Position numbers and translations under genes: made by a program. Source: Sandaracinus amylolyticus (GTDB taxonomy: Bacteria; Myxococcota_A; Polyangia; Polyangiales; Sandaracinaceae). Taken from it: 64,000 nt of DNA. Location: positions 124,001 to 188,000 of the forward strand of contig NZ_CP011125.1 in assembly GCF_000737325.1 (NCBI RefSeq), written 5' to 3'. This document shows, in pieces, positions 1 to 8,629 of this stretch (positions are counted from its first letter, which is position 1; each line of letters opens with the position of its first letter). The notes under the pieces were generated by a model. The model did no database searches, was not told the DNA's origin, and saw only the letters and a list, made by a program, of their open reading frames with translations.

Positions 1-1
1 G

Positions 2-3000
2 CGCACGATCAGCGTGGCCGGCGTGATCAGCGCGAACGGCGCGAACGGCAGCGACGGGATCAGCGAGACCGGCGGCGGCGCGGGCGGCGCGGGCGGATCG
101 ATCCTCCTCCAGGCCGAGAGCGCGAGCATCGGCACGTCGCGCGTGACCGCGACCGGCGGTGCGCAGGGCACGTCGCTCGGGCGTCCCGAGAACAGCGGCG
201 GCGCGGGCGGCAGCGGACGCATCCACGTCGACTCGACGAGCGCGCTGGTGGGCACGACCGCGCCGGCCGCCGACGTGTCGTCCGCGCTCTATGCGACGAG
301 CGGTCGCGTGCAGTCGCGCAACCTGCTCGATGGCGCGACGTTCGTCGGCTCGATCGATCAGTTCGCGTACGACCTCTCGGCGCTGCCCTCGGGCACGACG
401 GCGCGCGTGCAGTTCAGCCGCGACGGCGCGGCGTGGCTCAGCAGCGCCGGCACCGACGGCGGGCACGACGTGCTGAGCGCGGGCGCGGGCACGGTCTCGC
501 TCGCGGCGCTCGCGTGGCGCGGAGCGACGTTCTTCTACCGGCTCGACATGGGATCCTCGGGCGCGAGCACGCCCGCGATGAGCGCGGTGCGGGTCGACTA
601 CTGCTTCGACCCATCGGGCGCCGACGCCGACGGCGACGGCGTGTTCGACGCGTGCGACGGCGACGACGACGCGGACGCGATCGCGGACGCGAGCGACAAC
701 TGCCCGCTGATCGCCAACGCCGATCAGGTGAACACCGACGGCGACACGATGGGCGACGCGTGCGACCTCGACGACGACGGCGACGCGGTGGTCGACGTGC
801 TCGACAACTGCGTGCTGATCGTGAACTCGGCGCAGGAGAACAACGACGGTGACGCCGAGGGCGACGCGTGCGATCTCGACGACGACAACGACACCGTCGC
901 GGACACCACTGACAACTGCGCGCTCATCGCGAACACGTCTCAGTCGAACAATGACGGTGACGCCGAGGGCGACGCGTGCGACCTCGACGACGACAACGAC
1001 AGCGTCGCTGACACCACTGACAACTGCGCGCTGATCGCGAACACGTCTCAGTCGAACAACGACTCCGACGCCGAGGGCGACGCCTGCGACCTCGACGACG
1101 ACAACGACAGCGTCGCGGACACGAGCGACAACTGCGCGCTGATCGCGAACACGTCTCAGTCGAACAACGACTCCGACGCCGAGGGCGACGCCTGCGACCT
1201 CGACGACGACAACGACACGGTCGCGGACACGGGCGACAACTGCGCGCTGATCGCGAACACGTCTCAGTCGAACAACGACTCCGACGCCGAGGGCGACGCC
1301 TGCGACGCCGACGACGACAACGACAGCGTCGCGGACACCACTGACAACTGCGCGCTGATCGCGAACACGTCTCAGTCGAACAACGACGGTGACGCCGAGG
1401 GCGACGCCTGCGACCTCGACGACGACAACGACACGGTCGCGGACACGACCGACAACTGCGCGCTGCTCGCGAACACGTCGCAGTCGAACAACGACTCCGA
1501 CGCCGAGGGTGACGCCTGCGACCTCGACGACGACAACGACACGGTGGCGGACACCACCGACAACTGCGCGCTGATCGCGAACACGTCTCAGTCGAACAAC
1601 GACGCCGACGCCGAGGGCGACGCGTGCGACCTCGACGACGACAACGACACCGTCGCGGACACCACCGACAACTGCGCGCTGATCGCGAACACGTCTCAGT
1701 CGAACAACGACGCTGACGCCGAAGGCGACGCCTGCGACGCCGACGACGACGACGACACCGTCGCCGACACGACCGACAACTGCGCGCTGATCGCGAACAC
1801 GTCGCAGTCGAACAACGACGCTGACGCCGAAGGCGACGCCTGCGACGCGGACGACGACAACGACACCGTCGCGGACACGAGCGACAACTGCGCGCTGATC
1901 GCGAACACGTCGCAGTCGAACAACGACGCCGACGCCGAGGGCGACGCCTGCGACCTCGACGACGACGACGACACGGTCGCGGACACCACCGACAACTGCG
2001 CGCTGATGGCGAACACCGATCAGGCGAACGCCGACGGTGACGCCGAGGGCGACGCGTGCGACACCGACGACGACGGCGACGGCCTGCTCGACGGCGCCGA
2101 CAACTGCGCGCTCGTCGCGAACCCCGACCAGGCGGACGCCGACGGCGACACGATCGGCGACGCGTGCGACGGCGATCTCGACGGCGACTCGGTCGCCGAC
2201 GATGCCGACAACTGCCCTGCGGTCGCCAACGGCGACCAGCTCGACACCGACGCCGACGACGCGGGCGACGCGTGCGACACCGACGACGACGGCGACTCGG
2301 TGCTCGACGGCGCCGACAACTGCGCGCTCGCCGCGAACGCCGACCAGCTCGATACCGACGGCGACGACGCGGGCGACGCGTGCGACGCCGACGACGACGA
2401 GGACGGCCTCTCCGACGAGGACGAGGAGACGCTCGGCACCGACCCGCTCGAGGTCGACAGCGACGGCGACACGATCGGCGACGCGCTCGAGGTCGGCGAC
2501 GACACGAGCGCGCCGCTCGACACCGACGGCGACGAGATCATCGACGCGCTCGACGACGACAGCGACGGCGACGGCATCGACGACGCGGTCGAGGTCGGCG
2601 ACGACGATCCCGCGACCGATCCGGTCGACACCGACGGCGACGAGACGCCGGACCACCTCGACGACGACTCCGACGCCGACGGCGTGGACGACGGCGAGGA
2701 CAACTGCCGCCTCGTCGACAACGCCGCCCAGACCGACACCGACTCGGACGGCGAGGGCGACGCGTGCGACGGCGACGAGGACGGCGACGGCGTCGACGAC
2801 GTCGACGACAACTGCGCGTCGATCGCCAACCCCGATCAGCTCGACACCGACTCCGACGACGCCGGCGACGTGTGCGACGGCGACGACGACGCGGACGGGG
2901 TCGACGACGGCGCCGACAACTGCGCGCTCGTCGCGAACGCCGACCAGCTCGACGCCGACGGCGACGGGGTCGGCGCCGCGTGCGACGACGACGACGAGCC

Positions 3001-3214
3001 GAGCACGCCCGACGGCGGCATGCCGATGGGCGATGCCGGCACGGCGAATCGCGACGCCGGCGTGGGCACGGACGCGGGCACGATGGTCGCGGCCTCGGGC
3101 TCGGGCTGTGGCTGCGTCGTGCTCGGCCGCAGCGCGAGCGGCTCGACCACGGGCGCGCTCGCGGCGCTCGCGGCGCTCGCGATGGCCATCGTGATGCGCC
3201 GCCGCCGCGCCTGA
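2..3214 (+). CDS. Thrombospondin type 3 repeat surface protein, 5' end cut by window
   Basis: The frame is open from base 2, so the protein very likely starts before the window; the first in-frame start (GTG at 14) is probably internal. The visible part is about 1070 residues. Residues 1-200 are Gly/Ala-rich with a domain resembling the C-terminal part of large myxobacterial surface proteins. About residues 205-1000 are thrombospondin type 3 repeats with the calcium-binding pattern DxDxDG and DNCxxxxNxxQxxxD, including eleven nearly identical 36-residue units. The tail has SGCGC, a hydrophobic stretch and a final RRRR, matching the MYXO-CTERM sorting pattern. TSP3 repeats bind calcium and form rigid extracellular stalks; an outer-surface role is inferred. 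A strong hairpin follows the stop. Confidence 0.88.
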   Translation, partial: RTISVAGVISANGANGSDGISETGGGAGGAGGSILLQAESASIGTSRVTATGGAQGTSLGRPENSGGAGGSGRIHVDSTSALVGTTAPAADVSSALYATSGRVQSRNLLDGATFVGSIDQFAYDLSALPSGTTARVQFSRDGAAWLSSAGTDGGHDVLSAGAGTVSLAALAWRGATFFYRLDMGSSGASTPAMSAVRVDYCFDPSGADADGDGVFDACDGDDDADAIADASDNCPLIANADQVNTDGDTMGDACDLDDDGDAVVDVLDNCVLIVNSAQENNDGDAEGDACDLDDDNDTVADTTDNCALIANTSQSNNDGDAEGDACDLDDDNDSVADTTDNCALIANTSQSNNDSDAEGDACDLDDDNDSVADTSDNCALIANTSQSNNDSDAEGDACDLDDDNDTVADTGDNCALIANTSQSNNDSDAEGDACDADDDNDSVADTTDNCALIANTSQSNNDGDAEGDACDLDDDNDTVADTTDNCALLANTSQSNNDSDAEGDACDLDDDNDTVADTTDNCALIANTSQSNNDADAEGDACDLDDDNDTVADTTDNCALIANTSQSNNDADAEGDACDADDDDDTVADTTDNCALIANTSQSNNDADAEGDACDADDDNDTVADTSDNCALIANTSQSNNDADAEGDACDLDDDDDTVADTTDNCALMANTDQANADGDAEGDACDTDDDGDGLLDGADNCALVANPDQADADGDTIGDACDGDLDGDSVADDADNCPAVANGDQLDTDADDAGDACDTDDDGDSVLDGADNCALAANADQLDTDGDDAGDACDADDDEDGLSDEDEETLGTDPLEVDSDGDTIGDALEVGDDTSAPLDTDGDEIIDALDDDSDGDGIDDAVEVGDDDPATDPVDTDGDETPDHLDDDSDADGVDDGEDNCRLVDNAAQTDTDSDGEGDACDGDEDGDGVDDVDDNCASIANPDQLDTDSDDAGDVCDGDDDADGVDDGADNCALVANADQLDADGDGVGAACDDDDEPSTPDGGMPMGDAGTANRDAGVGTDAGTMVAASGSGCGCVVLGRSASGSTTGALAALAALAMAIVMRRRRA
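872..2059 (+). repeat. Eleven tandem 108-bp repeats
   Basis: Eleven consecutive 36-codon units lie within the TSP3 protein, each starting D(L/A)DDD(N/D)D and ending EGDAC. They differ by only a few residues per copy and are also very similar at DNA level, unlike the diverged TSP3 units before and after them. The block is therefore a recent in-frame expansion. Confidence 0.93.
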
Positions 3215-3234
3215 GCGGATCGCGCACGACCGAC

Positions 3235-3270
3235 GAAGGGCCGCGCTCCCGAGCCGGAGCGCGGCCCTTC
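3235..3270 (+). terminator. Strong GC hairpin after the TSP3 gene
   Basis: Perfect 15-bp inverted repeat (3235-3249 and 3256-3270) with a 6-nt loop, starting 20 bp after the stop. There is no T-run, so it may act as a Rho-assisted terminator or as a 3' stabiliser. Confidence 0.75.
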
Positions 3271-3286
3271 GCGTTCGTGATCCAAT

Positions 3287-3303
3287 TTGACAGGCACCTG
3301 TCA
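3287..3303. promoter_or_regulatory. Palindromic operator with embedded -35 box
   Basis: TGACAGG-CA-CCTGTCA (3288-3303) is a perfect inverted repeat centred 26 bp upstream of the marR start. Together with the T at 3287 it creates TTGACA, a consensus -35 hexamer. MarR proteins commonly autoregulate through palindromes of this size, so this is the likely operator of the adjacent regulator. Confidence 0.6.
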
Positions 3304-3321
3304 TCCGCCCATCGTCGCGCG

Positions 3322-3768
3322 ATGACGCTCACACGCGCCGGGACGGCGCTCTCGGGGCTCGCGGTCGAGGTGTTCCGGCTGAACGGGCTTCTGCTCGAGG
3401 CAGGTGATCGCCTCACCGCGCCCGCGGGGCTCACGAGCGCGCGCTGGCAGGTGCTCGGCGTCGTCGAGCACGAGCCGGCGAGCGTCGCCGACGTCGCGCG
3501 CGCGATGGGCTTGCGCCGGCAGACGGTGCAGCAGACCGCCGACGCGCTCGCGCGCGAGGGTCTGGTGCGCTGGAAGGACAACCCGGGGCACGCGCGCGCG
3601 AAGCTCATGGTCGTCACTGCGAAGGGCGCGCGAGCGCTCGCGCGGGTGCACCAGGCCCACGCGCGGTGGGCGAACGCGCTCGGGCGCGCGCTCGGGACGA
3701 CCGAGCTCGAGGAAGCTGCGCGGATGCTGCGATGCATCGCGGAGCACCTCGAGCGGAAGGAGGCGTGA
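3322..3768 (+). CDS. MarR family transcriptional regulator
   Basis: A 148-residue winged-helix regulator, the usual MarR length. An N-terminal dimerisation helix is followed by a helix-turn-helix at about residues 54-81 (SVADVARAMGLRRQTVQQ), then the wing (VRWKDNPGHARAKLMVVT) and a C-terminal dimerisation helix. The frame stays open far upstream through the TSP3 gene, but that part is a shadow; the ATG at 3322 begins the conserved domain. The ligand is unknown. It is followed 3 bp later by a VOC-fold gene, so the pair is probably one operon, consistent with control of a small detoxification or resistance module. Confidence 0.85.
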   Translation: MTLTRAGTALSGLAVEVFRLNGLLLEAGDRLTAPAGLTSARWQVLGVVEHEPASVADVARAMGLRRQTVQQTADALAREGLVRWKDNPGHARAKLMVVTAKGARALARVHQAHARWANALGRALGTTELEEAARMLRCIAEHLERKEA

Positions 3769-3771
3769 GCG

Positions 3772-4386
3772 ATGGCCGGCGAGGTGACGATCCCGATCCT
3801 GCCCGTGCGCTCGATCGACGAGACGATCGCGTTCTACGAGGCGCTGGGGTTCGCGGTCACGCACCGGCAGGTACGGCCCAACGGGTACGTCGTGGTCCGG
3901 CGCGAGGACATCGAGCTGCACTTCTTCGCGATGCCTCGCTACGACCCGGCGACGTCGTACAGCACCTGTTACATCCGGGTGCCCGATCCCGACGCGCTGC
4001 ACGCGTCGTTCGCGGCGGGGCTGAAGCGCGCGCTCGGTCGCGTGCCCATCCGCGGCATGCCGCGCCTCACCAAGCCGATCGACACGTCGTACGGCACGCG
4101 GCAGTTCGGCGCGGTCGATCCCAGCGGCAATTGGCTGCGCATCGGCAAGCCGAACGCGCGCTCGATCGAGGACGATCCGGTGGCGCTGGCGAGCGAGAGC
4201 GAGCTCGCGCGTGCGCTCCGCATCGCCACCCGTCTCGCCGAGTCGAAGGGTGATGTCGAGGCCGCGCTGCGCGTGCTCGAGGTCGCGCTGCGCCGCGGCG
4301 GAGGGAGCGAGGCCGAGCGCGCCGCGGCGACGGCGTACCACGACGAGCTCGGGACCCGCGATGCGCCGGACGATCCGCGCCCGTGA
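3772..4386 (+). CDS. VOC (glyoxalase/bleomycin-resistance) family protein
   Basis: A 204-residue protein whose first 125 residues form one VOC module: start PILPVRSIDETIAFYEALGF, middle HFFAMP, and end FGAVDPSGNWLRIGKP, which is typical of bleomycin-resistance-like proteins. The C-terminal 80 residues are helical and look like an added TPR-like tail. VOC proteins bind a metal or small molecule; the substrate cannot be told. A good Shine-Dalgarno AAGGAGG lies at 3757-3763 inside the end of marR, 8 nt before the ATG, so translation is probably coupled. Confidence 0.8.
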   Translation: MAGEVTIPILPVRSIDETIAFYEALGFAVTHRQVRPNGYVVVRREDIELHFFAMPRYDPATSYSTCYIRVPDPDALHASFAAGLKRALGRVPIRGMPRLTKPIDTSYGTRQFGAVDPSGNWLRIGKPNARSIEDDPVALASESELARALRIATRLAESKGDVEAALRVLEVALRRGGGSEAERAAATAYHDELGTRDAPDDPRP

Positions 4387-4451
4387 GCACGATGCGAGCT
4401 GGCCGCTCGGCTCGGGTGATGCATCGACCGCGGCGCGAGAGGAGCGAGAGG

Positions 4452-4796
4452 ATGTACCTGGCCGTCCGCAAGTACCGGAAGGTGGAAGGCGACGAGAAGG
4501 AGCTGATGGCGCGCATCCAGCGCGGCTTCGTCCCGCTGATCTCGCGAATCGACGGATTCGTCGACTACTACTGCTTCATTGCCGAGGATGGCTCGCTGAT
4601 CTCGGTGAGCGTCTACCGGGACGAGCGCGGCGCGGAGGAGTCGGTGCGCGCGGCCTCGCGGTTCGTCGAGCAGCAGCTCGCCGAGTTCCTCCCCGAGAAG
4701 CCGGAGGTCATCGCCGGCGAGGTGCTCGCGCATGCATCGGGCCAGAGCCGCGGCGAGCTCACGACCAACGCAGCGCGAGACGATCGTCGTCCGTGA
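4452..4796 (+). CDS. Small antibiotic-biosynthesis-monooxygenase-like protein
   Basis: A 114-residue ferredoxin-like alpha/beta protein (MYLAVRKYRKVEGD, then FVPLISRIDGFVDYYCF and ISVSVYRD) resembling ABM-domain or stress-responsive dimeric barrel proteins. The longer frame begins with a GTG at 4383 overlapping the VOC stop, but those extra residues are Arg-rich and unconserved in look. The ATG at 4452 follows a purine-rich GAGAGG and starts the domain. It may be the third gene of the MarR operon. Its 3' end overlaps the convergent CapA gene by 38 bp. Whether it is an enzyme or just shares the fold is not clear. Confidence 0.7.
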   Translation: MYLAVRKYRKVEGDEKELMARIQRGFVPLISRIDGFVDYYCFIAEDGSLISVSVYRDERGAEESVRAASRFVEQQLAEFLPEKPEVIAGEVLAHASGQSRGELTTNAARDDRRP

Positions 4797-5871
4797 GCAC
4801 GACGCGACTGCCGAAGCGCTCGCACACCCGATCGAGCCGTGCCGCGAGCCACTCCGCGTCCTCGCGCGACGCGCGCTCGAGCCGCAGCTTGCGCATCCGC
4901 AGCGGCTGCATGACGAGCGACACCAGCGCGCCGCTCGATCGCTCGAGCTCCGCGAAGTACGCGAGCGCGAGATCGGGACGGTGCGCCTCGTGGCCGTGGA
5001 TGCCCTCGTAGTCGTTCAGCAGATCGCCGCAGCCGTAGAAGATCGGGCGCCCGCCGTGCACCTCGATCGCGCGCGGATGGTGCGACGAGTGCCCGTGCAC
5101 CACGTCGCCGCCCGCGTCGATCACGCGGTGCGCGAGCTCGACGTGCGAGAGCGTCACGTCGTCGCCCCAGTTGCTGCCCCAGTGGATCGACACCACGACG
5201 AGATCGCCCGCGCGATCGATCGCGCGCACGCGGTCGCAGAGACGCGCGATCGACTGCGACGTGAGATCCGGCAGCAGGTCGACCCCGGCCCGCTCCGCGC
5301 TCGCGGCCCACTCGCTCGGGATCCCCGCGTCCTCGCAGCCCACCGCGAGCACCACGAGATCGCCACCGCCTGCGAGCGGCACGCGCGCCGGGCGCTGCGC
5401 GTGCGGGCCGTCGATGCCCGCGCCCGCGACCGCGATGTGTGCGCGCGCGAGCGTGTCGAGCGTGTCCGCGAGCCCCACTTCGCCGTAGTCGAGCACGTGG
5501 TTGTTCGCGAGCGTGCACACGTCGATGCGCGCCGCGCGCAGGCACCCGACGTTCGACGGGCTCATCCGGTAGCACACCGGCTTGTCCGGCCAGGGCTCAC
5601 CCCGCGCGGTGAGGCTCGTCTCGAGGTTCACCACGCGCGCCGACGGCGCCACGCGCGCGAGCTCGTCCGCGAGCTCGCCCCACACATACCCGTCCTCGAC
5701 CTCACGCGGGATCGGACCGTTGGCGTCCTCGGCGAGCCGCACGTAGTCGCGCGCGTCGCGCACCCACTCCTCGTGGAGCTCGGGCGACGCGGGCGCGCGC
5801 AGGATCTGATCGATGCCGCGCCCGGTCATCACGTCACCGCCGAGGAAGACCGTCGTGGTGTCGCTCTGCAT
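4759..5871 (-). CDS. CapA family metallophosphatase-like protein
   Basis: A 370-residue protein of the CapA/PGA_cap family (calcineurin-like fold), related to poly-gamma-glutamate capsule proteins. Visible motifs in order are GGDVMTGRG at residues 11-19, NLETSLT at 82-88, LANNHVLDYG at 121-130, SIHWGSNW at 227-234 and HGHSSHHP at 258-265, which together give the expected Asp/Asn/His metal site. No signal peptide is seen from the ATG at 5871; an extension to 5970 would add only low-complexity sequence and overlap the divergent promoter. Members occur outside capsule loci, and no capsule genes are here, so the substrate is unknown. Confidence 0.85.
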   Translation of the reverse strand: MQSDTTTVFLGGDVMTGRGIDQILRAPASPELHEEWVRDARDYVRLAEDANGPIPREVEDGYVWGELADELARVAPSARVVNLETSLTARGEPWPDKPVCYRMSPSNVGCLRAARIDVCTLANNHVLDYGEVGLADTLDTLARAHIAVAGAGIDGPHAQRPARVPLAGGGDLVVLAVGCEDAGIPSEWAASAERAGVDLLPDLTSQSIARLCDRVRAIDRAGDLVVVSIHWGSNWGDDVTLSHVELAHRVIDAGGDVVHGHSSHHPRAIEVHGGRPIFYGCGDLLNDYEGIHGHEAHRPDLALAYFAELERSSGALVSLVMQPLRMRKLRLERASREDAEWLAARLDRVCERFGSRVVLTDDDRLALRWS

Positions 5872-5924
5872 CGCGCGGAGGGCGTGCACGATCGAGTCCT
5901 GCGGGACCGTGCTACTGGGATCGC

Positions 5925-6728
5925 ATGTCGAGCGATCACGCCGGTCCCAAGCCCACCGCGAGCGCGACACCCCGCGCGGGCGCTCGCGCGCCGAGCCACG
6001 CCGAGCGCTGCCGCACCCTCGCCGCGCAGGTGCGCTCGGGCACCCTGTGCACGATCGCGCGCGACCCCGAGGGGTACCCCTACGGATCGCTGGTCGCAGT
6101 CGCGATCGACGCGCGCGGCAGGCCGCTCCTGCTCCTCTCGAGGCTCGCCGAGCACACCCAGAACCTCGACGCGCGCGCCGACGCGTCGATCCTGCTGAGC
6201 GAGCCCGCGGACCGTCACGCGCAGCGCCTCGCGCTCGGCCGCGTCACGCTGCTCGGGCCCTGCCGCGTCGTGCCCGAGCCCGAGCGCGCCGCGGCGCGCG
6301 CCGCGTTCCTCGCGATCCAGCCCGAGGCCGCGTCGTACGTCGACTTCGGCGACTTCGCGTTCTACCGCCTCGACCCGATCGCGCTGCGCTACGTCGGTGG
6401 GTTCGGCCGCATGTCGTGGGTGAGCGCGGAGGACTACGCGGCGGCGGAGCCCGATCCGCTCGCCGACGCGGCCGCCGGGATCCTCGAGCACATGAACGAC
6501 GATCACGCCGACGCGGTGCTCGCGTACGCGCGCGCGCTCGCCGGGATCGCCGAGGCGAGCGCCGCGACGATGACCGCGGTCGATCGTTACGGCTTCGAGC
6601 TCGCCGCGATCACGCCCGCGGGCCCGAAGGCGGCGCGCATCGCGTTCGACGCGCCGGTCGCGACGTCGAACGAGGTGCGCAAGGCGATGGTCGCGCTGGT
6701 CGCCCGCGCGCGTGCGGCGGGTGGCTGA
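5925..6728 (+). CDS. HugZ-like haem-utilisation / pyridoxamine-oxidase-fold protein with DUF2470
   Basis: A 267-residue protein with an N-terminal split-barrel flavin-binding-like domain (RSGTLCTIARDPEGYPYGSLVAV, about residues 35-175) and a C-terminal DUF2470 domain beginning HMNDDHADAVLAYA at about 189. This two-domain order is that of HugZ/HutZ proteins involved in haem use or degradation. No haem-transport genes are nearby. A TACTGG hexamer lies 6 nt before the ATG, suggesting leaderless expression from the intergenic gap shared with the divergent CapA gene. Confidence 0.85.
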   Translation: MSSDHAGPKPTASATPRAGARAPSHAERCRTLAAQVRSGTLCTIARDPEGYPYGSLVAVAIDARGRPLLLLSRLAEHTQNLDARADASILLSEPADRHAQRLALGRVTLLGPCRVVPEPERAAARAAFLAIQPEAASYVDFGDFAFYRLDPIALRYVGGFGRMSWVSAEDYAAAEPDPLADAAAGILEHMNDDHADAVLAYARALAGIAEASAATMTAVDRYGFELAAITPAGPKAARIAFDAPVATSNEVRKAMVALVARARAAGG

Positions 6729-6748
6729 CGCGGGCGCGCGAAACCGAC

Positions 6749-6754
6749 TAACGT
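6749..6754 (+). promoter_or_regulatory. -10-like hexamer TAACGT, 10 nt before kinase start
   Basis: TAACGT ends 10 nt before the ATG at 6765, with CTGACG 18 bp upstream as a plausible -35. Transcription would begin at or just before the start codon. Confidence 0.45.
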
Positions 6755-6764
6755 CGCGCTCCGG

Positions 6765-8627
6765 ATGTCCGACGAGTCGATCTCCTGGGCGCACACGCTC
6801 GCCGACAAGGCGCAGACGATCGCCGCGATCGATCGCCGGCTGCCCGTGACGCGCTCCGAGGACGGCGCCGAGCGCTCGTTCGAGGGCGACCTGCGCGACC
6901 TGGTCGGACCGCCGGCGCAGGTCGATCTCGGTCGCGTGCTCGGCGAGGGCGGCATGGGGGTCGTGCGGCTCGGCACCCAGCGCTCGCTCTCGCGTCAGGT
7001 CGCGGTGAAGTCGGTGAAGGCCACGGGGCCCGAGCACGCGGCGCGCCTTCTCCGCGAGGCGTGGGTCACGGGCTACCTCGAGCACCCGAACATCGTCCCG
7101 GTCTACGACATCGTGCTCGATCAGGGCGCGCCGCTGATCGTGCTGAAGCGCATCGACGGCACCGAGTGGAGCGCGCTCTTGCGCGATCCCGCCGAGGTCA
7201 CGCGCCGCTTCGGCGTCGCCGACGTGCTCGCGTGGCACGTCGGCATCCTCGTGCAGGTCTGCAACGCGGTGCACTACGCGCACACCAAGGGGATCATCCA
7301 CCGCGATCTGAAGCCCGAGAACGTGATGATCGGCGAGTTCGGCGAGGTGTACGTGCTCGACTGGGGCATCGCGCTCTCGCTCACCCACGATCACGGCGGG
7401 CGCATCCTCCGCGCGACCGACGCGACCGAGATGGCAGGCACGCCGGTGTACATGGCGCCCGAGATGGTGCTCGCGCCGCCCTCCGGGCTCGACGAGCGCA
7501 CCGACGTCTACCTGCTCGGCGCGATCCTGTTCGAGATCATCGCGGGCTCGGCGCCGCACCTCGCGGAGACACCGCTCGCCGTGTTGCTGCAGGCCGCGCG
7601 CTCCGCGCCCGAGATCCCCGCCGACGTCGACGACGAGCTCGCGTCGATCGTGCGGCACGCGATGGCGCGCGATCGCTCCGCGCGCTGTGCGTCCGCCGAC
7701 GCGCTCAAGAAGGCGCTCACCGCGTACCTCGAGCACCGCGGCTCGTCGCTGCTCGCGCGCGACGCGGAAGCGCGGCTCGTCGCGCTGCGCGAGGCGATCG
7801 CGGCCCCACCGGACGCCGAGCACCGGGTGCGCGTCGCCGCGCTCTTCAGCGAGTGTCGCTTCGCGCTCGAGCACGCGCTCGCGCGCTGGCCCGAGAGCCC
7901 CGTCGCGCAGCGCGCGCTGCGCGAGGCCCAGCTCGCGATGGTCGAGCACGCGCTCGCCTCGCAAGCGCCGGAGCGGGCACGGGAGATCCTCGCGACGATC
8001 GCCACGCCGCCCGCGGAGCTCGCGCAGCGCGTCGACGAGGCGCTCTCCCGCGCGTCGCGAGCGCGCGAGGAGATCGAAGCGCTCGCCGCGCGAGGACGCG
8101 AGGCCGACCCCGCGATCCACCATCGCGCGCGCGCACGCCTGAACCTCGCGTTCGGCAGCGTGTGGGTCGCGCTCCCGCTCCTCGGGCTCTTCGGCGAGCG
8201 CATCGGCGCGGGCACCTGGAGCGGGCTCGCCGGCCTCCATCTCGTCCTCGCGGTCAGCGCGATCGTCGCGGTGGTGCTGGGACGCGACTGGATCGTCGCC
8301 ACGGTGTTCAACCGCGTCGCGCACCTCTCGTTCTGCGTCGCGGTCGTCGCGACCAGCGCGCTCCACGCCGCCGCGTACCTCGTGGGGCTCGAGCCGAGCA
8401 CGTCCGAGGTGCTCTCGATCGCCGTGTGGCTCGGCGTCTCGGGGATGGCGGTGGTCGCGCTCGACGTGCGGCTCGCGCTCATCCCGCTCGCGAACCTCGT
8501 CGCGTTGCTCGTCTCCGCGCGCTGGCCCGAGGTGCGGTACTTCGCGATGTCGGCCGCGCTCTTCGTGCTGCTCGTGAACGCGCAGTGGCTCTACCGCGAG
8601 CAGGGCCGCCGCGCGGCCTCGGAGTGA
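6765..8627 (+). CDS. Ser/Thr protein kinase with C-terminal membrane domain
   Basis: A 620-residue Hanks-type kinase. The glycine loop GEGGMGVV starts at residue 60, the ATP lysine is K82 (VAVK), and the catalytic loop is HRDLKPEN at 179-186. The magnesium motif is D199-W-G instead of DFG, and the activation segment ends GTPVYMAPEM. The catalytic residues are all present, so it should be active. A helical region (about 330-450) follows, then a hydrophobic C-terminal domain with about six membrane segments (about 465-610), placing the kinase on the inner face of the membrane. Substrates are unknown. The next gene starts 2 bp after the stop. Confidence 0.92.
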   Translation: MSDESISWAHTLADKAQTIAAIDRRLPVTRSEDGAERSFEGDLRDLVGPPAQVDLGRVLGEGGMGVVRLGTQRSLSRQVAVKSVKATGPEHAARLLREAWVTGYLEHPNIVPVYDIVLDQGAPLIVLKRIDGTEWSALLRDPAEVTRRFGVADVLAWHVGILVQVCNAVHYAHTKGIIHRDLKPENVMIGEFGEVYVLDWGIALSLTHDHGGRILRATDATEMAGTPVYMAPEMVLAPPSGLDERTDVYLLGAILFEIIAGSAPHLAETPLAVLLQAARSAPEIPADVDDELASIVRHAMARDRSARCASADALKKALTAYLEHRGSSLLARDAEARLVALREAIAAPPDAEHRVRVAALFSECRFALEHALARWPESPVAQRALREAQLAMVEHALASQAPERAREILATIATPPAELAQRVDEALSRASRAREEIEALAARGREADPAIHHRARARLNLAFGSVWVALPLLGLFGERIGAGTWSGLAGLHLVLAVSAIVAVVLGRDWIVATVFNRVAHLSFCVAVVATSALHAAAYLVGLEPSTSEVLSIAVWLGVSGMAVVALDVRLALIPLANLVALLVSARWPEVRYFAMSAALFVLLVNAQWLYREQGRRAASE

Positions 8628-8629
8628 TC

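Noticed and set aside
872-2059. CRISPR-like regular repeats
   Set aside because: Units are in-frame coding repeats with no spacers and a clear TSP3 motif.
2056-3321. Extended N-terminus of the MarR protein
   Set aside because: The region translates to nearly pure Arg because it is out of frame with the TSP3 repeats; the regulator begins at 3322.
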